From the NCBI RefSeq assembly GCF_900324465.2, contig NC_046610.1, positions 10,976,484 through 11,040,483 on the forward strand: a stretch of 64,000 bases of DNA, read 5' to 3'. The first letter of the stretch is position 1, and every line of letters starts with the position of its first letter. This DNA comes from Anabas testudineus (lineage: Eukaryota; Chordata; Actinopteri; Anabantiformes; Anabantidae). The notes below the pieces were generated by a model. The model ran no database searches and was not told the origin of the DNA. It worked only from the letters and a program-made list of their open reading frames with translations. This document shows, in pieces, positions 1 to 12,351 of the stretch. Made by a program: the position numbers and the translations under genes.

Positions 1-213
1 GTCAACCGGTTATTAATTAGAAGGGTCCACAGACCTTTTCCACTAGCGCAATGAGATTTTTATGGTTGTTCTCAATAAAGACATAAAAGATCAGAATGTT
101 TGTTTGTTTTTTTGGCGTTATTTTAGGTACATTATATTTGTTAACATTCTCGACTTAGATGAAGATCAGATCATGTTTTACTACAAAAGGTTCACCTACT
201 TGTTCATGCCACT
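1..213. mobile_element. Tc1-like transposon terminus, cut by window edge
   Basis: This segment closely matches both ends of the Tc1-like copy at 8020-8909, including the central stretch about a 'ttttccactagc' core. It ends outward in 'catgccactg' followed by TA at 214-215, the expected Tc1/mariner target dinucleotide. Only one terminal region is inside the window, and no transposase reading frame is visible here. The family has long terminal inverted repeats of roughly 200 bp. Confidence 0.75.
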
Positions 214-1201
214 GTATGTTTCAAATTGAAACTCAAGTTACTAATGATGTCTCCCTTATTTTCCTGGGGCATAAGTTCTAAAACTAGTACGAGATAAGCA
301 TATGTTGAAACGTAGTGAAGAACTATAGGTAACCATAGTGACACACTACCCCTATATAACTGAGAGCAAGATTTTAGGTCACAATGATACACATGTGGTG
401 TCATATTAAGAGAGGATTGATAACTTTCCACTCTCCAGCAAAGTGTAGAGGAATGAAGCTCTTGGTGTTTGGGAAGGGGAGGAGCCCAGGGCAGGGTTCC
501 AAAAGGAGCAAAAGTTATTCCTGTCCTCCCCTCCTCCTCTTCTGGGAGTAGGTGTAGACATGTCTAGCCATGTCCCTTTAGTATTGCATAAGATACACTG
601 ACCAGTAGATCTTTGTTAGTACACTTTGGTCTCTTTTTTAGAATGTCTTTAGGTATGGTCACATAATGTGAGCAGATAAGAGTTAATACAGTATGTATCC
701 TTATAAACATTGTGTACTGTATTTAAAATAATAATAAATTGTAAAAAATAAGGGGGGGTGGCTGCAACTAGGTAAAACTAATACTGTCCAATACACCAGT
801 CCTGCAAAAAAACCTTCTCTTAATTAATGTTGTGGGCTGGCTAACTAACATATAGACCTGACTGTATAATACAGTGGAACAGCATTTTCTACAATGATCA
901 GAATGATAACAACAGAGTATGAGATCTAAAACACTTGATGATGCCATTAAAACAGTATACAGACTGATAAAGACTTAAGATGATGTTAAACTTTGCAGCA
1001 AATCTTAACCAAAAGTGAAACCTAATTCTAACACTGCAATATTGAAAGTAAAACAAATGTAAAAGTGTAATTTAACTTCCAAGTTTCCTTTTTAACTCTG
1101 TTTCTATATCCACAGTATATGTTGTGTCTATACTGTATGTTGTTTATGTGGATGTTCTTTATATACTGTATGTCATTTGTCTTTTTCCATTCAGAATATC
1201 C
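214..1201. other. upstream/intronic DNA of rnf24
   Basis: No coding exon is supported here. The first rnf24 coding exon is preceded by a plausible acceptor (ends 'ttcag') just before 'aatatcc' and the start codon, so this stretch is probably the intron after a noncoding 5' exon that lies before the window. It is AT-rich with no clear repeat. Confidence 0.5.
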
Positions 1202-4200
1202 ATGAGCTCCGATTTCCCACACTACAGTTTCAGGATGCCAAATATAGGGTTCCAGAACCTTCCCCTTAATATCTACATTGTGGTGTTTGGGACAGCCATC
1301 TTTGTGTTCATCCTCAGCCTTCTTTTCTGCTGCTACTTGATAAGGTAAGATCCATGCACCAAATAACTTTAAATTTCACTTTGCATAGAATTTTACCTGC
1401 GTATGATGCTGATTTGTTGTGTGGGTCTGTGCCAAGAAGTGTTTCAGTAGGGGTTTCTTTATCTAGCCAAAATTATCTCTTTACTGGGTGCAGCAAAACA
1501 TTAATCTGGTGGTAGGATGGAAACAGACATTATGTAATTTGCCTGTTCAAAAACATATTTTTAGTAGAGTTCACATTTCAACCCTCCGCACTGTGACTGC
1601 ATGCAACCAAAAAATAAAAACTAAATGTGTCACTGTAAAATAATTACAGCATGTGAATAAGTAATATTCATAAACATGGTTCAGTGAAGAACTACTACCT
1701 GTACTGTCCAATTAGTGCAGTACCATTTTAGCTACAGTGCTAATGCTTCTAACAGTAGATCACATTTAAGACTTTTAAAACAACCTGGTGCTGTGCCATA
1801 GCTGCATTTGCACGTTCATATTTCATCAATCGAGAATCTTTTTTGTCTGGTCTCAATATGAGTCTTGTTACTGTACATTTCTGTAAATTCACTGAGTTTA
1901 TAGAGTCATGTTTAATGTACAAGAAAAAGTAAGTAAACTGGAGGTTTTCTGCATAAATTGGTAATGAAATTTGATCTGATCTTTACTAAAGTCACAAATA
2001 TAAACTGACTATGTTTCTGATAAAACACAATCATGATCTTGTTATGTCTTGAACACACAATCTCACACACACACATTAAACATATAAAAGGATGGTGAAA
2101 TTGTTTTTAATTACTGGTTCAACCAACTTTGGAAGCAGTGATCACTCTTTTGTATTAGACCTGCACAAAATTCAGGAAGAACTTTTCTTATTCACTGAAC
2201 TCCAGCTCTGCTATATTCTTAGGACATCTAGCGTGAACAGCCCTCTAATAGTCATTCCATAGCATCTCTGTTGGGTTGAGATCTGGGCTCTCTGACTGGG
2301 CCACACTAAAAGATTGTGTGTCTCTAAAACCATTCTTTAGTAGATTGGATTTTAGGTTAAAGATCATCTTTAGATGTGTTCGATAAAGACATGAAGGATC
2401 ATGACTTTATCGGTTTTGTTTCATCAGCAAAGAACTATTAGGTTTGTTTATATTGTGACTCACATCATGTCATGACCATTTTATGCAGAAGACCAGAAAA
2501 TTTTAATTGGTTCTCTTACATTTTCTTGGCATTGAATATAATATCTAAGAATGAGGAATCAACATTCAACTGCAGTACCAAAACATTTAGCCTTTACTAG
2601 AAAAGAATCCTAAATTATGAGGTGCACTGCGAGTCCTCAAACAGTCTGGAGGGTTGTGTTTTCATACCCGTTATCACGAGGCTGTGAGAAAGTCTTGAAT
2701 TCATTATTACTTCCACAAGTATAGCTGCAATGAACATAGGCTGTATTTTTTTCCTGGTGTGTTAGAGTGACGTTTGTCCTAAAAATCTATTTACACATTC
2801 AAATTAAATGTATATGCAATCAATCATTACACAGTTTCCTGAGAAGATGCCTTTTATTACACATTTTCAATTTACATTTGATATACAATTCACTTAGCTT
2901 TGTTCAGAAAAGTGCAGCCTGCCATAAAAAAACATGTCTGCTTTGAACAGTGTGGCAGACTGTCAGTACCACCACTTATGTGAGACTTGACAGTTATAAT
3001 GAGAACTGAATGTTAATTCTCACAGACTGCCATTATGCAACAGTCCTCATATCACGTCCTTGTGCTTTCCAGGTCACTTTGGCTCCTGAATACGGCATTC
3101 AGAAATGTCCTCATGTACTATTTCACTAACAAGCTGTGTCCATATTTATGCATGGACAGGATAAATATGTAAACGTGAACAGATTTTTCTAATGCTAACG
3201 TCAGTAGAAACACCCCACACCCTGTCACAGAAACAGCTTTTTTAAACAAAAAACATTCTAATAATCATGTATGGCACTTGTCACTATGACTTTTAGTTGG
3301 GGCTGAATTTAATCTCTTATGTTTTGAAATGTGGGATTTTGTATTCTTCTTGCTTACTGTATTCGTCATGTCACAACAGGGCAAAGAGTTCAACAGCACA
3401 GTTTAGAGAAGGCACTAATGATACTGCAACTGGTGTCTTGATAATCTGAATTGATAGGAAAACCTGTAATATTGTGCTAAGATTCAAAACTACTTGTCTG
3501 TTACCTTGATCATGGTACTTGGCATCAAAGGAACTCGTTTTAACCTTCTTTTTTTTTTCAAAAAGTCACTTAACCTTATTAATGCCTTTATCGTGATTGC
3601 GTTAAATAAATAAACTGTTGGATATTAACCATTTATATTTAAATTCTTTTACTGTAATCAAGTAATTGTTTCCCATAAAGGACACATACACTGATAAGCT
3701 ACAACATTAAATCCACCTCATGATTTTAATGCAGTCTGAGCAATCTGTGCTTTAAACAGCTCCAGATACAGCAAGTAATCATGGCCGTCATTTCACCACA
3801 ACATTAAAGCCACCAGGTTGTTTTAATGTTGTGGCTGATTAGTGCAATGTCCAGGGTCTTTCGTCTAAGACAGTGAAAGGCAGCAATACCCAAAAGAATT
3901 CACCCTTCACCACCCTGTCATATCCTATTTTGCAGGTCAAATGGTAAGTGGGATAATTACTCCTGTGCTCCAGCAATTTCTATAAAGAGACACTTTATGA
4001 CTTTGATGCAGTACCGTGATACAGTAATTAAAGTCAAGATTTTCAGCTTAATTAAGACAAAAAGAAGAGCTGTTTTGCTCCATAAAAGGCTTCTAAAGAT
4101 GCAGTCTCCCAAAGCAACTGGCCCAAGATGACTTATGACTCACCATATGCACCATCAAAAGTTTCCAACAGAAGATTCATTTTATTTTGAGCTAAAAGAT

Positions 4201-7200
4201 TTTGCTAAACCTGCTAGCTACTTTTACAAAGACCAGCTAAAGAGGAGTTCTACAGTTGTTGTCCGGTAAGCATCACTGCTCTATTTTTCAATGACAGGTA
4301 AATGAAGAGACCAAGAGATTGATGTTAGCGTTTACATGTGAAAAGTCATTATGTCTACAAAGACAAACATGCACACGTGGTTTGACACAAGAATGAGTCT
4401 TACAGATATACTCAACTATATCTGTCAGTGAGTCTTCAGTCTACACACATACATGTGAAATATGCAATGCAGCATATAGAAAGATGGAGAAGTATATCTT
4501 GAGCATGCAGTGTTTCAGAAAATAAAGAGCCAGAGGCCTTAGCTGGTCATGAAAATAATCTAAAGGTTTATAAATGTTAATTCTAAAGAACAGCTGTAAC
4601 AACAGTGTAGTTGCTAACCTGTAGGGTTTATGAATCCTCAGGGCAGTGATGTACCGAAAGGTAGACCAAACTGTCAATTTGCCTATTGACTGCAATAAGT
4701 ATTGAGATGAAGGTCAATTTGGACACATTTTTGATTTTTCAGCTGGTTATGGCTATTGCACACATGTACTTTTACAAAGTATGTAAGGGCCATTTAGCAA
4801 CTTCCCCACCCTTGCCTTGTCCCCTACCAACCCTTGGGAGTCTCTGCACCTTTACCTGCTGACCTCTTTCAAAATGTCAGTTTCTCTCCTAGACTGTGCT
4901 GCTTGTTTTACAGATCCCTCTCACTCTGCTGCGAGAGGTTAAGGTTACTTGTAATGGAGGTAAATCTTACAAACCTATGAATTTCTCCTATCTCTCTTAG
5001 TCTTGTTTTCTTTCCCTTTGTACATATTCTCATTCTCAATATCTAGAATCTTGTCTTTTCCAGTTCTCTTCATGTTCTGTCTTTATTCAATGAGTTGTTT
5101 TGTTTTGACCCATTAACAAGAGCAGTGTAAATGAAAACTTAAGCCAACTGCCTGAAACCTTGGTTGTATGTCTCCTTATAACTTGTTTAGAAGGCCTTCA
5201 CAAAGTGCCTTGATAACATACATTCATACAACATACACAAGTTTTTTTTATGTCTGACCTGTTGTTTCTGGGTTTTAGTGTAAGTTGATGTTTTACTAGT
5301 TAAGTGTCAGTTTTGACAAGAAACCCAGGCTTCATGCCTTATTAAGAATGTTACCTGTTAATAAATAACTTCTCTTGGCAGTACCAAGCAAAACAATTGA
5401 AATTTAAGAGTTTCAGTCAAGAATTGTTTCTTTTCTGTAATTGGTTAATCTAAGTAGTATTCGTAATTTCAGTACTCTCGCAGTTGTGTTTCTTATAGTA
5501 CACTTGAGGCAGAATAATGTCTTTAACTTGTGCACTCATGCAGAACATACACAACCCAAACATATTTACCTTAAGAAAGTGCACATGCTCTGCCTTTGTT
5601 TAGCACTCTGTGAGATTATCTGCAACATAACATATGTAAAGTCTTAATACCTGTGTGTATGCCAAATTATTGTCATGTTTTGTTTGGATTGATAATTGCT
5701 TTTCAACTGTACACCCTTTTGGTGTCACAGTGATAGTTTAGTACTTAATATTGAAATGGCATCCTTGAGGGTTATTTTTCTCTCTTTTTCCAGGGTTTAT
5801 GGACAATTTGTCTCTGTTATATAGTTATAAAAGGTCTCTTACTAACTAGAAAGGTGTTTTGTCTTTGCATCTCTGCAGGTTACGGCACCAGGCGCACAAA
5901 GAGCTATATGCATACAAACAAGTAAGCACTCCACTGACACAGCACAAACACTGCAGTTAAAAACAGGTTATATGTCTATATTTTCTGTGACATGATATGT
6001 ACTTGTGTGGAGACAATGAACTTCCTCCCTGTCCCTAAAAGTCAGTTCTGCTGGTGCATGAATTCATTCATCCATCTTCACACAGTTGTTATTTCAGAGA
6101 TTATGGTGCTCAGTGCATTTAGGGCCATTTACAGTTTTTTTTGTTGTAAAGTGTACTCTCACAAATTCTCTGCACTTGAGCTCAAGGGAAAGCAAGTGGG
6201 TCAGCTGGAAAAATCAGGTTCACAGTTAGTTGAGTCTGTCAGCCTGCAAAGCTGGTAAGAGGGATGCAGGACGTAAATATGACTCTCATGCCCTTCAGTT
6301 ATGTCATTTTAGCATGCAAAAGCATAAACACTGAATGTTTAAAAACATGCACACACACACACAGGAGTACTAGATGCTACAGTGAACATTAAATCTCTTT
6401 CTATGTTTATAATTATAGCTAGCTAAACATTGCCATGTCCAACTAGCAACTACTGACTTATGCGAGACTGCTAAACCTATGTGGTAGGCACACAACTACA
6501 CACATAGATAGCGTATATGTATTGCTGGAAACCAGTTGCTATATTACTGTTAATTATACCTCTGGGTTTTTTTTTCCAGCCTTATTAAGTCCCCTGAAAT
6601 GTAATTTCAGACAAACTGATTTCTCACTATTAGTGTCAACCAGTTACAAATATATCTTTCCTTATGCCTCTTAGGTCATTCAGAAAGAAAAAGTCAAAGA
6701 ACTAAACTTGCATGAGGTAAGTACTGGTTTCCTTTTTTTCCATTATCATCAATTCTTGATTACTAAAATATAATCAAAAGTTAGCGTTACTTTCAGCTGG
6801 ATATCTAAATCTTACACTTGGTGATAAGAAATGCGTTAATGTTATCCAACAATATAGCTTATTCTGTCAAGCTCAACACAGCGATCGGTATTTTAGTCAA
6901 ACATTCAGTTCATTCTTCAATCACTTACTACTCTGCAGAGCAAAGAAACATGAACAATATGTGAGAACAAATAGACACATTTTCTGTTGCCCTTGCCATA
7001 GGTGAGGAAAAACACCTGCAACCATGGTAACTGTACACAAAATAGATGGTAACAGCTGTATTCTCAAGAATCTTACTTTCTAAGATATAAATAGAAGTAT
7101 AGGACAAAAAAAGACAGTGAAATGCCACTGTCCCTGTCTCTGTCTTTAGTTTTTGTTGACTTATGTTGCTAAGACTAGCAAAAATAGTACTGCGAGACTG

Positions 7201-10200
7201 AAATTTGACACAAACTAAAATAGTTTTTTGTTAAAAGATTAAAACAAAATCAGGTACCAAAGTTAATACTGGTGTGCAGAACATTCTGTAATGCAACCTG
7301 ACAAATGTTGCAACCATATTATGGTCAATGCTTCAGCCACTATACTACATACTTATATTTTTGTACTGTTTTTAAAAACATAATTTCTGCTGTCGTGTCA
7401 TGCGTCCATCATTTTTTCTGTACACTGAAGACATTTGCGTTTAAGATTAAACTACAATTTTTTTATTTATAGCTTTAGGATTCTTACTTACTGCTGAAGA
7501 GGGGTTTGCATTTTGTGGTACGACCTTTTGGATTTGTGCTTATAGTCTTCTTTAAATAATGGTTTGTGATATCTTCACCCATGCTCTGTGGAGGTTGTTG
7601 TTACGCCACTTAATCTTGTTTTGTTTTGTGTATGCTGGTCAGTACACCAGTGGTTTACTTCTTTTTTCATGACATTACTCAGCATCCCAACTTTTTTGGA
7701 GTTGGCGTTGTATGTATTTTATACCTAGTTATTATTCGAAAATCTTACTCACACCCCTGTGTAACAAGCAACACCTGTTGTCACATCTTTATACTTTTGC
7801 ACAATAAATGTGGGAACCTGATAGAAAAGGTACTATGTACTGTTGTTTAATGAGTGTCTACATGGAATTAAATAAATATTGATTATGAATTTTATCTCAC
7901 ATCCATCTTTTGTATTCAGTGTACAGCAAAAGGAAATGAATGAACCTTGTTCTTGTGAAAAGATGGAAAGATAATTTAGCCTTTTGACCACTGCATTTAC
8001 ATACAAGAGTGCAAGTGCACAATGGCAAGACAAACGTTGTGAAATGTGTCATAAAATGAGTATAAACAAATATAATGTGCCTAAAATAACACAAAAAAAT
8101 CAGATTTTTTCATGTCTTTAGTGAGAACAACCATAAAAACCTTATAGTGCTAGTGGAAAAAGTATATGAATCCTTGGAATTAATAACAGGTTGACACCCC
8201 CCCTCAATCTACGAAACACTTTGCCAATACTGCTGTGTAGTGTCAGTGTGCTCTTTGGCAAACTTCAGGCACACAACAATGTTCAGCTGCTTCCTTTGTG
8301 GTGTCATGCCAGACACCGTGCTAGTTTAATATTTTACCTACTGTAGACTCATGAACACAGATGTTATCCAGTTCCAATGATGCCTTCAAATCTTTGGCTG
8401 TTATACAGGGTTGTTTCTTAACCTCACCAATAAATGTTTGTTGTGCTCTTGGGGTCATTTTGACTGGCCGCCCACTTCTTGGTAGAATAGCCACAGTCCT
8501 CCAGTGTCTCCATTTGTAGATTGTGTGCCTAACTGTAGACTGGTGAATTTCTAACGTCTTTTGAATAACTGTGTAACCTTGTCCAGCTTTTTGTAAATCA
8601 TCAATTCTTAATTGTAGATCCTCTGAAAGTCTAGCCATGGCTCACATGAGCACATTTTTCTTCAAAGTAGCTCTAGTCCACACCCTCAAAATAATTTTCT
8701 TCCAGGTATGCTAACACGTGACTTCAATTAGCTATGTGGGGGTTATTATTACAAGGGTTCATATACATTTTCCACTAGCACTATAGGGTTTTTATAGTTG
8801 GTCTAAATAAAGACATGATAGATCAGAATTTTATTGTGTTATTATTCTAAGCACATTATATTAGTTAATACTCAGATGAAGATCAGATCACATCTTTTTC
8901 TTGCAACTGTATAAACAATGATATCTTGAAATACCCTTCTCCAGTAACCAAGTAAAACTACTGTTTATAAATTGACAGTAATTATCAACTGTTTGTGATG
9001 TTCTGTGGCCAAAGCTTTATGTTTGTGAAAGACTATGGCAAATGTGACATCCTTTCATTCAATTCAATTTAATATGTAATCAGTAACTGGGACTAACTGC
9101 TGTAGTAGGCATGTTCTGTGAGTTTGAAAAAGAGCGTAAAAAAACTATTGGTTAATCATTTGGACTAGTAGCAAAACCACTATATGGTCAATTACTTTAC
9201 ACAACAAATTATAGCATTTAAGTATTATCACAAATAATCCCCTGTATACAGTACAATGGATTATTTGTTATTTATTTATATAGCAATCTACTGATTGAAA
9301 GATTTTTAAAGCTAACACAAAAAATTACTGGTTTGTAAAGGTTGTAAAATGGATTCTATTACAGTTTGTCTGTGTCCATTGCAATTACACACAAATGTGC
9401 ATGCCAGTACAACAGCGCTAATCATCTGTCATTATGAGAGTAGAACATTATGTGTTGCCACTTAGAACAGGCTTTTTTATGGTGACTGCAAATTTATGAC
9501 GAGACCATGTGTTGTCAAGGCACAAATGTAAGCAAACAGATGCATAAAACTGAAAAGGCACTTTGTGTTAGTTTAGTTGGTAATTGTTAGATACACAGAA
9601 GAAAATAACGAGATCATGTCTGGTAATGACAAAGAAGTGATTCCAAAAATAGGTTAATTATTTAGCCACAAATTGCCTTAGATGCCTTAAATGCCTCATG
9701 TTTCTTTTTTCTTTTCACTAACTTTAGCTTTAAATTTGCTATGTTTTGTGGCTCTTGTAAATTGTATTATTTTGTAACTTATTCTGGTTCAGCAATTGTT
9801 AAGTAAAATAACAAAAGCAGTCTAAATTTGTCTTTCTGATCAACGCTGTAAATGTTTTTTTGTTTTTGTTTTTTACCACAAAATAAAGTCGTTGTGTTTT
9901 ACATGGAATCTTTTAACTAAAGCTTACAGGATTCATTCACTTAATTGGGAAAAAGAGCTTCTGTCAAACGTTAGTTAGGGGTGCCAGGTCTCAACTGTGA
10001 ATGTGACACCACAAACAAGATGCTGAAAAGAACAAAAACATTGATATTCACCAGTAAATGCAGCAAAGCAGACATCTTAACAGAGGACTGTTCTGTGTTC
10101 AGAGTAGAGAAAGCTAAGAGCCCCCATGCTGTTCTTTTCATCTTCCCGTGTCCCTTCACATCCCAGAAAAAGCTGAGGGAAAGAAAACCTCTATGGCCAA

Positions 10201-12351
10201 AGGAGTAATAGAAGCAGAGCTAGACAGCCAAACAAATCAGTTTGCCAAATCAAAACCCTCTTTAGTGAAAGTCCTACCCTGGGTCATAGCCTGCGACTGC
10301 AACCTGGATTTGTACAATACGGAATATATAGTTTGATTCTTTAGCAGTTTTAGTCGAAAGAGGTTTTCCTAAAGGTCTGAATGTCCTGAAGAAGTCATAC
10401 ATGCAAAGCTCTGTCATCAGATTGTTGAAGTGGAACAACAATAAACCACCAGTCACTCAACACAGTGAGAAAAGGTTTACAAACATTCCTTCAATTGTCA
10501 CCCAGTGTGGTCTTTTAGTGGCCTCAAGCTTGGACGTGTATTTAAAACAAAGATGGATAACAAGAACTTGTTCATCAGGATTTCCTTAATGACCCTGGGA
10601 AGAACAGCAGCCAAGAATATCTGACTAAACTGAATAAAGGCCCTGAGAACATACAGTTGGGTGTAAATCAATGAATCAGAAAAGCCAGTAAAACTTTTCT
10701 TGCCTCCAAAGATTAGACATTTATATGCACCAACTGTCCCTGTTTCAGTTTGGCTTTGTGTGTGATCCACTTCGTGGCTTTCTATCGTGTGTACTTGTTG
10801 CTTTTTACCTCCTGTCAAAGTGATCTCTACTGTTGCATTGTATTTCTCAGAAAACATCTCTAACTCTCCCCTGTGTCTTTCAGATATGTGCAGTGTGCCT
10901 CGAGGAGTTCAAACAGAAAGACGAGCTGGGTATTTGTCCATGCAAACATGCCTTCCATAGAAAGTAAGTAAAAGGTTTTGTTGACTTTCATGCAAACAAG
11001 CCGAGTCAAGGACACACAGATTAGAACAAATTCTCTTAACAAAAAGGTACATTTTTTAATGCTTACATACTCTAAGGCACAGTAGCACACTGTAAATAGT
11101 TTATATTTAAACAGAAGGACCAGAATTTAGCTTACTAAAGTGAATAAGTTATGTGTCATTATTAGTGGCACGAGTGGAGTCTATGTAAAACTATAATGAA
11201 AAGTTAATAATTATCTTTTAACTTACTTTAGTAAAGATAAGTATGTATGAAGTGAGGAACTACACAGGACATAATACATTACTTGAACCAACTTCAGCCC
11301 ACACCTCCATTTCAAATGGGTTGTTTGTATCAGCACGACACCCCCCTTGGCCTAGTTCTTTCCCCTACTTGCAGCAAGAGTGGTTACCCCTCACTGAATC
11401 CACTGTGTAAACACTCCTTTTAGTGTGTGTAAAAAAGCAGATATTTCAACATGGCTTTGAACAAGTAAATCAATGTTTTAAAACAGACATTCCAAGCAGG
11501 CCACTAGCAAATAATTATTCAGCAGTGTTCCTCTCATATAGACAAACATAGAAAATAAAAAACAATAAACTGCTAATTACTTAATGCTCATGGTACATGA
11601 TGTCACTGATGGCATCTTGAAGTATCAGCTTAATCCAAGACATCCCATCCAAGTAGGAAAGTTTTATCTGATCAACAGAGCAAAACCTATAAATAAAATA
11701 TTACAGGTAGAATAAACCTGGAACAACAATTTACTGGTAAAAAAAAAAACTGGTATGTGCAAGTTTAGAGTATTTAACTGCAATTGAACTGCACCTTCCT
11801 GTTGGAGTCCTGTAGACTTCAAAGGAAAAGCCACCACTAATTTATCATCTACTTTTCAATCGTTTTTTTGATTATTGGTGAACATAAATTGTGGTATGAA
11901 AGTTTAGCTGGAAAAATATCATCATCCAACCACTCCTGCAGTGGACTCTTTTCTGCTTTCCATCTGGATTAGAGCACATATACTAGATTATATATTAAGT
12001 TGAGCTAACTAACATGTGCTAGTACAATACATTTTAAATAAATGTGACAAAAAAGAAAAAAAATATTACTATTATACATTGTATTTTCTCAGTGTTGACT
12101 GCTGTTGAGGCTACAGCAGTGACTTTGAATTAGCTGAAGCTAAATAAGGTTCATATTTTCAGTATCCTCTGCTTGTTTTTCTTCTTTGCCCTCAACCTCT
12201 TTCTCGCAGGTGCCTCATTAAATGGCTGGAGGTGAGGAAAGTGTGTCCGCTGTGCAACATGCCTGTCTTGCAGCTTGCTCAACAGGCTGGTGGTACAGAT
12301 CCCCCTGTGCCAATACAGCAGCCTCTGCCCGGCATTGAGAACCTGGTGTAG
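1202..12351 (+). CDS. rnf24: RING finger protein 24 (membrane RING-H2 E3 ubiquitin ligase)
   Basis: Five coding exons: 1202-1344, 5879-5921, 6675-6716, 10884-10963 and 12210-12351, joined through canonical GT-AG sites with consistent phase to give 149 aa (human RNF24 is 148). The N-terminus begins [18 protein letters not shown], followed by one membrane helix at about residues 23-47. The C-terminal half is a RING-H2 domain with C78, C81, C96, H98, H101, C104, C115 and C118 in the C3H2C3 order. RNF24 is a Golgi/endosomal membrane protein reported to bind TRPC channels; E3 ligase activity is inferred from the RING. The start is the first ATG after the acceptor and matches the family N-terminus. 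Introns are large (4.5 kb and 4.2 kb) and hold Tc1-like relics. The RING core is almost unchanged from mammals; the last 15-20 residues diverge. The closest alternative, RNF122, has a different N-terminus. Confidence 0.95.
2105..2534 (-). mobile_element. Tc1-like transposon remnant (transposase C-terminus plus one end)
   Basis: Read on the minus strand, 2110-2345 resembles the conserved Tc1 transposase C-terminal stretch 'WPSQSPDLNPIE', here decayed and with stops (for example VWPSQ at about 2300). The DNA then runs toward a terminus at about 2526-2534, where 'cttggcattg' matches the family end. No open frame remains. The opposite terminus was not found, so the copy is truncated. It lies in the first rnf24 intron. 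Confidence 0.6.
3690..3845. mobile_element. short MITE-like element with inverted termini
   Basis: The left end 'ctgataagctacaacatta' at about 3691 and the right end 'taatgttgtggctgattag' ending near 3842 are imperfect inverted repeats of about 30 bp, separated by roughly 90 bp without coding capacity. A second internal copy of 'cacaacattaaa' lies near 3800. I recall this terminus as common in fish DNA transposons but cannot name the family from sequence alone. Confidence 0.5.
7630..7720. repeat. possible terminus of a non-autonomous DNA transposon
   Basis: The stretch around 7685 contains 'cccaacttttttggagttg', a motif I recall at the end of a dispersed fish DNA element. A related motif in inverted form occurs at 47695-47770. 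No partner terminus was found nearby. The call rests on recall rather than on boundaries seen here. Confidence 0.3.
8020..8909 (-). mobile_element. Tc1-like transposon, internally deleted
   Basis: About 890 bp bounded by long inverted termini: 8020-8200 is the reverse complement of about 8755-8909, sharing blocks such as 'tttttccactagcac' and 'gcacattatatt'. The right end 'cttgcaactg' is followed by TA. The left outer base context is decayed. Between the termini is only the N-terminal part of a Tc1 transposase. The element sits in the third rnf24 intron, in the opposite orientation to the gene. Confidence 0.85.
8321..8638 (-). pseudogene. Tc1-like transposase, N-terminal fragment
   Basis: An open frame of 105 aa starting [20 protein letters not shown] and containing a helix-turn-helix (paired-like) DNA-binding region with the linker '[12 protein letters not shown]', a hallmark of Tc1 transposases. 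The frame stops after 'STVGKILN'. The DDE catalytic domain is absent: the downstream DNA holds only a short degraded continuation before the terminal repeat. It could at most make a DNA-binding fragment, and there is no sign that it is expressed. Confidence 0.85.

Noticed and set aside
6345-6364. Short AC dinucleotide run
   Set aside because: About ten repeats only; ordinary background microsatellite.
10498-10857. 119-aa minus-strand open frame in an rnf24 intron
   Set aside because: No recognisable motif, AT-rich composition like the surrounding intron, and no promoter or splice evidence.
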